Made by a program: the position numbers and the translations under genes
Shown here: positions 19,920-30,884 of the stretch, in pieces
Layout: each line of letters opens with the position of its first letter
Position numbering within the stretch: position 1 is the first letter of the stretch
The notes under the pieces: generated by a model
What the model saw: the letters and a program-made list of their open reading frames with translations, nothing else
Database searches by the model: none
What the model was told of the DNA's origin: nothing
DNA from: Hesseltinella vesiculosa
Taxonomy: Eukaryota; Mucoromycota; Mucoromycetes; Mucorales; Cunninghamellaceae
Direction of reading: 5' to 3'
DNA length: 64,000 bases
Assembly (NCBI GenBank): GCA_002104935.1
Contig: MCGT01000020.1
Span: 62,001 to 126,000, forward strand

Positions 19920-20830
19920 TTTTGAAATCACTGGACTGGGATCGTCCCCTGGCAAAAATGGCCGATTTTTCATTTTTTTAAGCTGGAGAATCGGAGGTGT
20001 CAAAACGAAACTGATCAAAAGTTGGCTGGGTGATCTTTACCAATAGACCTGCGTTTTTCGGCACCATCATCATTCAAGTATTTGCGCTCTCGCCCAACAT
20101 TTCACATCGATCCAATCACTCGAAAGTGCTGTGCAGCGTTTGCTTTTTTTTTTTTTTTTTTCAAAGTCTAGAAAAATCTTGGATCGCCATATTCAATCTC
20201 CGCAAAATGCCTTTCGACTCCTGGCTGGTGCACTACAATCGATAAACAGTGACAGTCAATGTCATCGTCAAGCGCGGAATAATCAAATTGGCAACAGTAT
20301 TTCTTCATCAAATTGAAACTATGTATTTTTGGATTGTAATAGAGAAAGGTTGACCTTCGAACTGATTTAGACTTGCCTGCGGGCAACAAGCCAGGAGCCG
20401 AAAGGCACTGTGCGGAGACTGAATATGGCGATCCAAGTTTTTTCACCATTTTGAAAAAAATAAAAGAAATGCTACACAGCACTTTTGAGTGATTGGATCG
20501 ATGTGAAATATCGCACAAGAGCGCATATGCATGAATGATGTCGGTGCTGAAAATATGAAGTCAATTGGCGAAGGTCGCCCAGCCAACTTTCGATCACTTT
20601 CATTTTGACACCTCCAATTCTCCAGCTTTAAAAAAATGAAAAATCGGCCATTTTCGCCAGTGGACCCCTCAGGCCATCTGATCAAAAACCGCAGTACAAA
20701 ATTGCTCCATTTTCCTTTTTTTTTTTCAGCTGCTTTGGCTCCTCTATGATGGATTCCACGGATGACGAGAAAGACCCTTACGATCTCCGAATAGAAAAGA
20801 CCGGATGTGCAAAAGAAGCGAAGCTTTGCT
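19920..20830 (-). repeat. Full-length foldback element (copy 1)
   Basis: Two long inverted arms (about 19930-20230 and 20370-20700) flank a unique centre of about 130 bp. Arm signatures: GGCCGATTTTTCATTTTTTT, AGCTGGAGAATCGGAGG, CACATCGATCCAATCACT, a T/A run, then GGATCGCCATATTCA and TTTCGACTCCTGGCTGG; the second arm is their reverse complement. The whole element including the centre (ATCAAATTGAAACT, TTGGATTGTAATAGAG) and the tail to about 20830 (AGCTGCTTTGGCTCCT) recurs inverted at 46660-47600. No protein is expected; a 180-codon minus-strand open frame across one arm is fortuitous. Confidence 0.85.
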
Positions 20831-21172
20831 GTTATGCTACAATGACAGACATGATAGGCAATTATGCCAGGAATAAATAAAACGATTTCGTGCATGCTAC
20901 ATAGCAAATGCTCACAATGCTGGATGCCATGAGCTGAAGTAATCCGAGCAACAAGATAAATGTGTCGTATCTGAGATAAAATCATACCTAGAATTAAGAT
21001 ACAATGTCCGTGTTATCACAACATCAAGCTCATACCTTTTCTTTCCCATGCTCAATTTAATTCTCACTTATTTTTACAACCGTCCCTTTCAATTTGCAAA
21101 CTATGTCATTCTTGAAATAGATGTTTCATATCTTTAACAATATATACAACGGGAGCTAACAACGCCGAACAA

Positions 21173-23147
21173 TTATGCAGGCTTGAACAGATACGCTTGG
21201 CCAGCAACGTCATTGACAACAACAATGTTGCTCGTAGGGCTTGACGACATGGACACCAATTCCTGATCGCTGACCTTGACTTTACCTTGGAGAGACCCAG
21301 CTAGAACATTGTAACAGAACATATAGCCATCGTCTGTCAATGCATAGGCGAGGTCTCCATGGCTAGACAGCGCAGCGCACATAAAATCGGAGGAAGGGAC
21401 ATCTTTGCTGTTTTTGCCAAGATACTCTTGTGAGAATTTGTCCTGATTGATAAGGAGCACTGAGAGCGCTTTGCTCTTGTCGCAGACGATGACCCGGCAA
21501 GGATTTTGCGAGGAACCAGGGAGAGGCGCAAGCCATTGGACTGGGCCATTCCCTAGCGTGTTCAAAGTGTGCAGGCACGTGGCCGATTCGTTGCCCCAGA
21601 CCTGATAATAAAACGATAAGTCTAATTTTTTTTCCCATGAGGTGACGTGCAACACTTACCTTGATTGTGCCATCCGAGCTGCCAGAGAGAAGGCGACCTG
21701 CGCCCAAGTAGCGCACTGAATTCACCACCGCTGTATGCCCTGCAAGCTCAACCACAAGCTTGCCCGTCTTGAGATTGTGCAGCTTCACCAATTGGTCATA
21801 ACTTCCACTGGCGATCTCAGTGTCTTCGGCATTTATTGTCAGACAGGTGACACCCTGGCTGTGTGCAGGCGTGATCCGACGTTTGCATAATCCAGACTGT
21901 AATTTCCAAATCTAAAAACGAAAATTGAATGACACTCTTTGCACCAGCCAGTGACTTTTCCAGCCATCACTTACAGATATTTTGCCATTGGTGGCTCCAG
22001 ACACAAGGGTATCATCATCTGAGGTTGTGGCCAAACTTATCACAGATTCATCCATGCTCATCATCTTCTTTTCGGCCTGATACCGCAGGTCCTTACGAAG
22101 CTTTCCTTTTTGTACATTCCAGACTTCAATTAAGCCATCAACTGAGCCTGTGACCAAGGATTGGCCGTCATTTAGCAGTAACATACATTCGGCGTACATC
22201 TCTCCGCCTGGTACCTAGGAGAGAAATGGAAATTAGAATGATTGGAGTAAGTTTTTTTTTTATGCCACTCTATCATACGTACCTTGATAGTTTTATAAAG
22301 CTCGTTGGTAAATTGATCTTGATTGGATGCCCCAACCACGGTGGGATCGTCAACGCTGATACTGGTCGTTACTAATGGTTGACCACCAGCAAAAACATCA
22401 AACGAATTTCCTTCGCAAAGTCCTTGGTCCAACTGCCACTTGCGACCCTGATCCAAAAGCGTCAGAAGTCGTCCAGGTTCTGCAACCGTGACTTCGTTGG
22501 CCAAGGCTACGATGAAAAATAAAAAAAAAAAGTTTAGGACATTGACTTGAGCCTGCGCCTATGCTTCCTATCTCATTACTCTGAGCAATGACTTGACGTC
22601 GTTTTTCTTTGGACAGGCGACCGGGGTAGATGTCTTGGGCGTCAAGGATTGTTCGCGACAGCACGTGTTCCAAGTGAAGATAGCGTTCAGGCTGATGTTG
22701 TTTTAATAAATACATGGGCTGGGTTTGGCGTAAAAGCGATCGCGCTGCACTTAATTCATTCATCTCTGCCAGTTCTAAAATGATCTATTTCAAAAAGAGA
22801 GGATTCAAAAGTAAGTCTTCCTCCAAGTAAAACACGAAGGCGGAACTTGCATGTTCAAACAAATCCATCAGCTGCTTTGGTGGCACTTGTAAACGAATCA
22901 CCTGCTCCAACACAATGTCCCATTTGCCTTGCTGGATGTTTTGCAAAACAGCGTCTTTGCTGGTGATGGAATGGAGGGTGACGGTCGTTTCTTGCTCTAG
23001 TGCTGATTTCGTTTGATCCAAGCTGTTTTCTTCTAGGAATTGTAGCACTAGACGAATGACACTGCCAACAAGTATCAGGTTAGACTTTTATGTTACAGTT
23101 GCTGCAAAAAAAGCAACTTACTCTTCGGATTCTATTTCAATGGACAT
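21173..23147 (-). CDS. SMU1: SMU1 spliceosomal WD40 protein
   Basis: Nuclear splicing factor that works with RED in activation of the spliceosomal B complex. Seven exons on the minus strand (23122-23147, 22851-23061, 22580-22784, 22283-22506, 21975-22214, 21660-21911, 21173-21601). It starts [20 protein letters not shown] (LisH), followed by a CTLH part ([20 protein letters not shown]), then [20 protein letters not shown] and [16 protein letters not shown], all hallmarks of SMU1. Seven WD40-type repeats fill the C-terminal part ([28 protein letters not shown]) and it ends GQAYLFKPA. The intron at 22785-22850 begins with GC (GCAAGT) rather than GT, and joining there restores the conserved LFEHIILEL sequence. 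Very secure. Confidence 0.95.
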
Positions 23148-23846
23148 TTCAAACCAGCTGGGTAAGAAAAGAGGTAAGAAAAGAGGAAAAAAAAAAAAAG
23201 AAGAGCGTGCGCCCCAACCGAGCTGATATTGCTGACGTTCTGACTTTCTTCTTGTAATGAAATACTTGCTTGGCACCTTTTATTTTTGATAAGCATTTTG
23301 TTAAAATTTATGGATAAGCATAATAAAAGACAGAAACAACCTACCGAATCCTGTTCGGGGTCTTTCTCATCGAATTGAGAAAAGACGTAGAGTACGATCA
23401 AAAAAAAAAAAAAGTTGAATAAAAAAAAAGTACCCATCACTCTGAACACTGAGGTTCGCGATTGTGCTCGCATCCATCGTTCCCGCAGGTCCCTGTCAAA
23501 TGTCAATCTGTCCGGTGAAAGCCTCAACCCACTCAGTGAGTTACGACGCAAGTTTTAACTAGCTCAAATACACAATAAAAAAAATCTTGCTAAATTGACC
23601 ATGTCTCTTAGGGAAAACAGAGTGCGCTTGTTAGCATACGCCTGCCATTCCGGATGAAGAATGTGTTGTTCCTGTACTGGTGGCTTTATCCACCACACAG
23701 AAGCGACCATTCATTTGCTGACACAGGTCCTGTGCAAAACGTGTCGTAATGAATCAAGGAGCGCCGGTTTCTGGCGGCAAACCAAAAGCTGGACACTTTT
23801 TTTTTCCACTGTTTTTTTATTGGCTTTCTTTTTTGACTAGATCAAA
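23148..23846 (+). other. Flank with a diverged cassette repeat
   Basis: No gene. Upstream side of SMU1, with A runs near 23192 and 23402. At about 23590-23760 it holds a diverged copy of the direct repeat (GACCATGTCTCTTAGGGAAA, AGAATGTGTTGTTCCTGTA), showing that this repeat also occurs away from the cassette. Confidence 0.6.
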
Positions 23847-24161
23847 ATGGCAATCAAATTATCACCAGCAGGTAGAAGGTAATGCATTATTTTAGACCAC
23901 ATCCAGACTTGATCATCATATTGACACTACTGTTATGCTATTTACACGACAGATTAGCGACAATTATTGTCTCGACGCCCTTTGTCATTGTGACATCGTG
24001 GATCTTGTATAAACGAGGTAAAGGCTAGGCCTAGCTTAATGGGTTCAAGCTAACCCACTTTTTTTTGACTGCCAGTTGTCCTGGGTGAAGAACCTAGAGT
24101 CAGTGATGGCCGAGCCATTCGACCAAAAGGCGTCCAAGAAATCCAAGAGAAGAATCTGTAG
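23847..24161 (+). CDS. Small single-pass membrane protein (60 aa)
   Basis: Three tiny exons (23847-23878, 23953-24017, 24076-24161) join in phase to a 60-residue protein: MAIKLSPAGRR, a hydrophobic helix LATIIVSTPFVIVTSWILY, then KRVVLGEEPRVSDGRAIRP and a polar tail. One basic-flanked transmembrane segment with the R-residues before it suggests an organelle or ER membrane protein with a short tail. The pattern (helix, then LYKRxxLGEExR) looks conserved in type, but I cannot give a family name. The gene is easily missed because no exon is longer than 86 bases. Confidence 0.7.
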
Positions 24162-24815
24162 GCACACACCTCCTTCCTGCCCAATGACTTTCTGGAAAAT
24201 AACAACGGCGCAACAAATTTATATTCCCATCATGACTATCTCATCTATGCTATTTGCCATGCTGTAATATGAACAACTTCTTGCTGCAGACTTCATTCCA
24301 TATCTCCACCATGCCCACAAAATCCATTCACACCTACCTCTTCTGCGACTCTACTTCACCTTCTCCTTGGATGCCTTTCCCAGTTTACCGTTACCCAAAG
24401 GATCAAGCAAATACTGTACAGTAAAATAGAAACAAGTGACGTCGCCTTTACCTGATCAAAACGAAGCCGCAGTGCAAAACTCGCGGCTGTTCAAGTGTGA
24501 AGCGTTCCTAAATGAGTGCAGGTCCTTTGGCTTTGATCATTCCCCTTCTTTGCACCACATTGACAACCTTCACCAAAAATACACCGGGCTAACTAGATGA
24601 ACGCCAAGGGAAGGGGAGGTCTTGGCTTGTTTGTTTATTTTTTGGTGGGGTGGGTGGGGGGAGACTGGGAAGCAAAGCACAAGCTGCAAAAAATGATTTG
24701 ATTTCTTTGTTGCTTAGCTCGTGCTTAGGATTCCCTTTTTTAGATAAAATCAAAGTGCCCATTGGGCTGACATTGTGAACCAGATCCCGCAGATCTGGCG
24801 CGGGCGACCCAGCGA
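24162..24815 (+). other. Intergenic, nothing recognised
   Basis: No gene seen. It has a G-rich tract near 24640-24665 and short inverted or repetitive words, but no motif I can defend. Confidence 0.35.
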
Positions 24816-24865
24816 ATGAAAAGCTGCGATCATTACACCATTGCCTATTGTTCTCGCGGAGAGCC

Positions 24866-24874
24866 TATAAAAAA
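24866..24874 (+). promoter_or_regulatory. Probable TATA box of msrA
   Basis: TATAAAAAA lies 70 bases before the msrA start codon, the expected distance for a fungal TATA element. No other upstream element was assigned. Confidence 0.5.
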
Positions 24875-24935
24875 CGACGACCTTCTGGTATCACCTCTTT
24901 TTCCTTTTCATAAACTTTTCTCACTATTTACAATC

Positions 24936-25558
24936 ATGACCATTGAAATTGCTACCTTTGCTGCCGGTTGTTTCTGGGGAACTGAACATATTTACAATAA
25001 ACACTTCAAGAATATCCAAACTCGAGTGGGCTACACTGGCGGCCGTGGCGAAAACCCAAAGTACGAACTTGTTAAAACTGGCGTCACTCAGCATGCTGAA
25101 GCGTGTGAAATCCGCTTCAATCCTGAAGAAATCTCTTATGAATCGCTGGTAGAGTTCTTCTACAAGATGCATGGTAAGCTTCCTTACAAATGGAGAAGGG
25201 ACTCGTGACTCATTTTTTTTTCACACGGCTTAGATCCCACCACCATTGATGCCCAAGGTCCTGACATTGGATCTCAATATCGCTCAGCCATTTTTTATCA
25301 CAACGAGGAGCAAAAGAGAATTGCTGAGCAAGTAACTGCTCGGGTGCAACAAGAGCACTACCAAGGCAAATCCATTGTGACTGAGATCGCCCCTGCCAGC
25401 GCCTTCTTTGATGCTGAAGAATATCACCAGTTCTATTTAGAGCGCAACCCTAATGGCTACGCCGTAAGCAATCACTTGCACGCATTCCAAACTTATTATT
25501 GAGTTATTGATTTCTTCATCTTGTCTAACAGTGCCCTACCCACTACCTGCGTTGGTAA
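24936..25558 (+). CDS. msrA: Peptide methionine-S-sulfoxide reductase MsrA
   Basis: Repairs methionine-(S)-sulfoxide in proteins and free methionine, using thioredoxin as donor. Exons 24936-25173, 25234-25463 and 25532-25558 encode 164 residues, a compact MsrA. The catalytic motif GCFWGTEH places the nucleophilic Cys at residue 12. Other conserved parts are VGYTGG, VTQHAEACEIRFNPEEISYE, DIGSQYRSAIFYH and AEEYHQFYLERNPNGY. A late Cys in the last exon (CPTHYLRW) may be the resolving cysteine. No signal peptide, so cytosolic. The last exon is only nine codons including the stop. A TATA box lies 70 bases upstream. Confidence 0.95.
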
Positions 25559-25740
25559 AGAAAAGATAAAGTAACAAAAAAGATACCTCTCCTATCCGAA
25601 TGTAAAATATTCCCGTCAACCGGTCTTGAAATCGATCCATCAAATCTCCCAATCAATAAACAAATCATGTTCAACACTCCATATCCCCTTTTCTTAGTAT
25701 TTATTGCTATCCTTACAGCGAGTTTTACAATAATGACATA

Positions 25741-26148
25741 TCACTCCTTGTCTACTTCAGCTTCAGGGCCCTTGTATTCAAAATGCTCAAAATGCACCAC
25801 TTCGATGTTGTTGCCGTCAAGGTCGTGGAAAAAGGCAGCATAGTAGCCTTCGGCCCACGGGCGCAATCCAGGCTTGCCATTGCAGGTCGCACCAAGCGAC
25901 AAGGCCTTGGCATGAAAAGCATCAACAAGCTCACGAGAATCCGCGGCAAGACCAATGTGGGCATTCTTGGTGACCTTGTCTTCAGAGCAGCTACTGTGGA
26001 TTCCAAACGCCCATTGACCCCACGCGCAGAAATTACCGGGGATTTCATGGCTCTTTTCCCGACCGAGGACTTGCATCAGTTCATTGTAAAAGGCCTTGCT
26101 CTTCTCAAAATCCTTGACCGAAAGGCTGATGTGACTAAGAGTGCCCAT
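25741..26148 (-). CDS. VOC-superfamily (glyoxalase/bleomycin-resistance fold) protein
   Basis: Single exon, 135 residues, convergent with msrA. MGTLSHISLSVKDFEKSKAF starts the first betaalphabetabetabeta unit. AHIGLAADSRELVDAFHAKA and YYAAFFHDLDGNNIEVVHFE form the second, with candidate metal ligands His in LSHISL and Glu in NNIEVVHFE. Substrate and reaction cannot be assigned; members include glyoxalase I-like enzymes, dioxygenases and resistance proteins. The size and single-domain layout are typical. Confidence 0.85.
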   Translation of the reverse strand: MGTLSHISLSVKDFEKSKAFYNELMQVLGREKSHEIPGNFCAWGQWAFGIHSSCSEDKVTKNAHIGLAADSRELVDAFHAKALSLGATCNGKPGLRPWAEGYYAAFFHDLDGNNIEVVHFEHFEYKGPEAEVDKE

Positions 26149-26302
26149 GGCTAATTTTTGGTTTTTTTTTTTTTTTCAATGTTACTCCTATTTATAATTT
26201 CAAGGAATCATTGGCTGCTGCGGTTGCGAGGTCGTGTTTTGGTTGGCGTGACACAATGACTTGTTTTGTCAGTGGGAAAAAAACGAAAAACTAACCATTC
26301 AC

Positions 26303-26441
26303 AAAATAAACGAGGAGGTTCAGAAAATTCACGGATACAGACGTTACACTGAGCCTGGGATTGTCCAATAAAATCATTTTTCTGTTTTTGGAATTCTCAT
26401 CTAACGTCACCCTAACCCGGATACAAAAAAAAAAATGGGGG
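26303..26441 (+). repeat. MULE left terminal inverted repeat
   Basis: About 139 bp, reverse complement of 30175-30318 with differences mainly in the length of the A/T run and the G/C run at its inner edge. Confidence 0.85.
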
Positions 26442-26628
26442 GATGGAAAGGAAAAGCTCTTCTGGAAACAACAAATGGAAGCCGCTTTTTTTTTATTTCT
26501 TTTACCTTTTCCTGTTATTTCTTTCTCTTCGCTATTTGTTTAATATGACATCACACAACGTTACGCGCCTGGCTAATGCCTCAATCATGTCTAATGTTTT
26601 ATTAACGAAGCTCACCAAGGTAAGCTCA

Positions 26629-29600
26629 TTAAGGTAAAAAAAACGTATTCCTGTTGCTACCCCTCCAGGTTCTAGGTGTATTCGTAGCTCGCCTAGCTCG
26701 GTGCACGTCATCCAAGTACCGGTCTAAATCGTTGGCGGCGGCGAGGTCAAAACGCAAAACTTGTTCCTCCGGCATCACCTCACGGTATCTTTGAGACAGG
26801 GCTGTGATGTAGCTAGCCTCCTCATTAAGTACTTGATCTATCTGTCTTAGTTGTGTTGACCGTTCACCAATGCGCGATTCGATATCCTGAAGGGTACGAA
26901 TTGCCGCCTGGCGATCCTCATCCAAAGCTTGGAGCTGTTCTTGCACATTTTGGCGCACTTGGAGATGCGTGCGCTGCCTTTGCGTCGCGTCTCTCATGGA
27001 CCGTTCAAGTTGTTCAGCCGTCTCTCCGTCGGTAGGTACTCTGAGCTGGGGATTACGACGGCGTCTTGTAGAAGCGCGCGAGAATTCATCGTCAACAATA
27101 ACTTCAAAGCTTGTGCGTGGACCAGCAGAGGAAGAATGAGGAGAGGGTGCGTCATCGTCACTACTATCAATGATAATAATAGCTGGATCCTGTCGGTCGG
27201 TTGAAGTTCTCGACGAAGTTGTCCCTGCACGTGGTCGGCGGCGCGGTATTAAAAGAACATTGTCATCGGACGATGTTAGAGCAGTGCTTAATGGAGGTTG
27301 AAGAGGTGACGGAATCAGCGAGTTAGGAAGTGGTACAGGTTGAGGACGGGGAGGTTGTGGTAAACCAGAAAAGTCGATCGGTGGTGATCTTGGTCGGGAC
27401 ACCTCGGGGTTCTCACTAGGATCAACAACGAGGTTGGGCTCAAAAGTAGGCAGCGGCCTAAACGGAGCGGCGTTGTCACTCTAAAAAAGTTAGCCTTGCA
27501 ATATTTTTTTTTTGCTCAAATCCTTACAGGAATAAGTTGGATGTATGGAGGGAACTGGTTTCTTGTTATTAAGTACCTGCGAGGCAACAGCAAGCCTTCG
27601 CTGTTTCCATATCCATGGTCACTTCCAACAAGGTGCTTGCAGAGGAGAAAGCGGCTGTGGATAAAATATGGACAGCTGCACACCCAACGCCTAACATCCA
27701 CTTGGTATAGCTCATTTCGACCTTCAGTAATTTGGAGAGCATTCAACTTTCTCCATTCCGCTCTGAACTCATGTTCCCAAGAGGGCACAACTCGTCTATC
27801 AGCAACCTTTTGGTTGAATGACATGATAAGTCTTATGCATTGTCTTGAAATCATAATAAAAACCAAGTAGTCTGTTCTTGGTCGATTGTGATGATGCAGG
27901 TGAACCCTTGAGAAAAAAAAAAGATTGAGACTTTTTACTGAAAGTCATGTTTCTTTAAAATAAAAACCTTTTCAAGACGCGCCAGTGAGCTTCGACAAGC
28001 ATTGTTGTTTTGCCAGCGGGAATCGCATCTCTTGCGCTTCTTGCCCACTTGACCCATTGAGCTTCAGTGTACCAATGACTGTACAAGTAGATCCAAACAA
28101 ACAGTAAATTCATGTTACGACAAAAATCATAAATTTGCTGTGTAGCAAGTTGATGGATTTCAGTTGAAGAGAATGTGCGCGCTGGGCCTGAAATTTAAAA
28201 ATTAAAAAATGGTCAAATTTGGAAGGTCCTTGCTGATTTTTTTTTACCGTTGTTCAAGAAGATGGGAATGTGATGGTGAAAATTACTATGTTTTTCCATC
28301 ATTTCAGAGATTTGCTTCCTTATGACTTTATGGCAAAGTATCCCCGTGGTTGCAGCTTGGAAGTCATGCCGTACAAAGTTTACGTCAATGAATGGGAACT
28401 CATTTTGCGCTTGAGCTGGATTATAGTTGCGAAAGAGTGCGCCCCCTCTCGATGGCTTTGAGAGGTAATTTTCAACTGCTCTTTTGATGTGCCAGATACA
28501 CAGTCTTAATTTACGCTCGTCGAATACGTTTTGAATCGCAGTGATCTGACCACTGTCTTTGTCGCTGAATATAAAATGTGGGCGTAATCCATGCTGGTCC
28601 TTTAAAGCACGCAGGAACTGTTCGATAGCGTTAACTCGATAGGGAGTCAGGCTGTCCTCACGTTCATTGTTGTCGCCAGAATTTTCACCACTAGGCACAG
28701 CTGGTCTTGGACGTTTTACAAGAAGGTAAGCAACTGGGAACCCAGACCCCCTAACATTGGCAATTATAGCAAAGAGCTCGTACATTTCATGGTTGGTTTT
28801 GAATGTAGAGTCAATGTGGAATTCAGTTATTTCTTCCCTGTGTTCGCCCGTGCAAACTGAAAGGAACGGGGTGAAGAAACTGAAGTATTCATTTTCACCA
28901 TCGTCGCTGAAAGTTAACTACAGTAAATAACACCGAAATATAAGAAAAATAAATCACCGTTCAATGGCATTTTATTCGGCTGATTTTTTTTTGTATGGAA
29001 ATTCGCGAGGTGGCGTGATATAAAAAGGGCCATGACATACGATACAAATGCAGTGTATTATCCAATGCTCTTTTCCATCGTTTTTTTTCCTTACGATTGA
29101 CACTCTCTCTATCTCTCTCATTTTACCTGACCAAAATTGTCTTGAGTGCGCAGTTGCACAAGCCGCTGTGCTGATTGCAATGGCGAGAGTCCTTCAGTCC
29201 GATAGTATCGTACCAATGATTGCCGATGCCAATAGAAAACTTGGTCATAAGTTAGTCCAGCATCAGGAAACAGCCTGGACGCATCATTGTACACGTCAAC
29301 GGCATCACGACTAGGGGCTACGCTGTGAATATACCGTCTAACTTCAGGATCGACAGAGCGACGGTGTGATGTTTGCACAGGGTGGCTACTGTCTTCATGT
29401 CGTAAAGTGCAATGGATCCAGCGCTGGGGGACATCCACAAAACCGATAAGGCGACCACGGCAATCATAACTTGTGACCCTGTCATGCAATCGTTGGAGCT
29501 CAGACTCTACAGATTTACAAGTGCGATGAGCATTTTTCCTGATCGCCTTCCCATTTACCTGGAAGCTGATGTCGATACTCGATTGAGCTTGTACATGAGG

Positions 29601-30093
29601 CGTAAAAGGCGATAGCTGTGCGCCTTGAGGGATCATGAATCAGCTTCAAATAGAACATGAAGCCTGATATTTCATAGAGGTGGACAATGAAATGACGCAC
29701 AATGTCACCAACTGGTTCGTCGACAAGGTTGTCTGGAAGGTGTACATTGATAGGTAGGGCAGGGTTGTGACGGAACTGAACATAAAAATCGTCTAGCTCG
29801 TCCCAGTCAATCATTGCTTCAGATGGGGGAGATCGTTGGCGGGTGGCACTGTTTCGGCAGCGGATGCAAGTTAGATACCAGCATCTGCGTCCTTCAAATT
29901 GCACTAGAGGTCGTTTACACTTGCAATCACTACAGCGAGCAAAAGGCACTGGTTCAGGTACTGCCGGATCTGTTGACTCTAAGTGAGGGTGTGGTTCGGT
30001 CATTTGGAATCTGGACCCGCTTTCTGCGTTGTGCCTTGCAATAAAGCGTTCAACTGAGGAATTAGCCAGGCGCATAACATTGCGTGATGTCAT
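26629..30093 (-). pseudogene. MULE transposase, probably frameshifted
   Basis: Minus-strand transposase. The start at 30093 (MTSRNVMRLANS) leads into a zinc cluster (ARCSDCKCKRPL, WYLTCIRCRNS). A FAR1/FLYWCH-type DNA-binding part follows (YDCRGRLIGFVDVPQR, LRHEDSSHPVQTSHR), then the linker LTYDQVFYWHRQ. The DDE triad is visible: D in FHIDSTFKTN (about 28811), D in FIFSDKDSGQ (about 28560) and E in MLVEAHWRVLK (about 27990). A SWIM zinc finger follows (CSCPYFIHSRFLLCKHL, about 27640-27690). The last exon (26629-27482) encodes a Pro/Ser-rich tail with a SUMO-interaction-like motif (IIIIDSSDDD) and a coiled coil. Introns separate several parts. The two N-terminal frames overlap with a shift around 29560-29640 that I could not resolve with a normal intron, so this copy is likely inactive. 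Confidence 0.75.
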
Positions 30094-30174
30094 ATTAAAG
30101 AAATAGTGATGTGAAAAGAAAAAAAAAGAGTGATTCTATCTTGTGGCTTCCAGAAAAGGATGAGCCTTCACCCC

Positions 30175-30318
30175 ACCCCCCATTTTTTTTTTTTTTTGTA
30201 TCCGGGTTAGGGTGACGTTAGATGAGAATTCCAAAAACAGAAAAATGATTTTATTGGACAATCCCAGGCTCAGTGTAACGTCTGTATCCGTGAATTTTCT
30301 GAACCTCCTCGTTTATTT
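30175..30318 (+). repeat. MULE right terminal inverted repeat
   Basis: Reverse complement of the left TIR. It includes a T run at about 30183-30197 and ends CCTCCTCGTTTATTT before the presumed target duplication. Confidence 0.85.
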
Positions 30319-30327
30319 CCATTTCAC

Positions 30328-30884
30328 AGGGGTTTGCCATGAGGTGTTGTATTTTGTGTTGAAGCAACTGAGAAAAAAGAGCTCAAGACACCGTTACCCA
30401 TTTTACCTTGTCCTCCCCACGGCCTTGCCTTCTCAGCATGCTCAGCTCGATCTTCGAACCAATCATAATGTCCTCATTACTGTACTGTGATGCTCCACAT
30501 TACACTTCCATGACATGCGTGGCTGTGAGTGCGCTTTGACTGGTCTCGTCATTTTTTGCCTTTTTGACCTCTTTGGCAGAGCACATTTCAAACGCCGTTG
30601 GCGTCAAAACTCTGGCTCTGCACAAACAAAGCTCAGGAGCCTTGGTTGATATCTAATTCGGCTGATAGGCATTGCCTAGCACAGCGGCTGGCTTCATATA
30701 TGACATGCTGGTAGGCTTACGCATAGGAAAAAAAAGGGGGGAAGGTTTCACAACGGAGGCTGGCGAACCCGTAACCAACCAGCTTTTTAAGCTTGCATAA
30801 CTCACATTGGAGTACCATTTTGACTCCTTTCCATAAAACTGTGCTGGATTAATATTTAATATCGAGGCTCATATTGCCTGATAC
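30328..30884 (+). other. Unassigned, between the MULE and foldback repeats
   Basis: No gene recognised. Short open segments occur on the plus strand (for example FKRRWRQNSGSAQTKLRSLG near 30590-30650) but are too short to support. Confidence 0.3.

Larger units (their letters stand above)
26303..30318. mobile_element. Mutator-like (MULE) DNA transposon
   Basis: About 4.0 kb bounded by inverted repeats of about 140 bp. The left end begins AAATAAACGAGGAGGTTCAG and the right end is its reverse complement, both continuing through GTTACACTGAGCCTGGGATT to GGTTAGGGTGACGTTAG and a homopolymer plus C/G run. The flanking bases look like a 9-bp target duplication, CCATTTCAC on the right and CCATTCAC (one T lost) on the left. 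The size of the duplication, the long TIRs and the enclosed DDE/SWIM transposase are Mutator traits. The near-identity of the TIRs suggests a recent insertion. It sits between the VOC gene and the next repeat cluster and breaks no recognised gene. Confidence 0.85.

Noticed and set aside
20443..20985. 180-codon minus-strand open frame
   Set aside because: It spans the arm and tail of a foldback repeat and changes identity between copies; repeat shadow.
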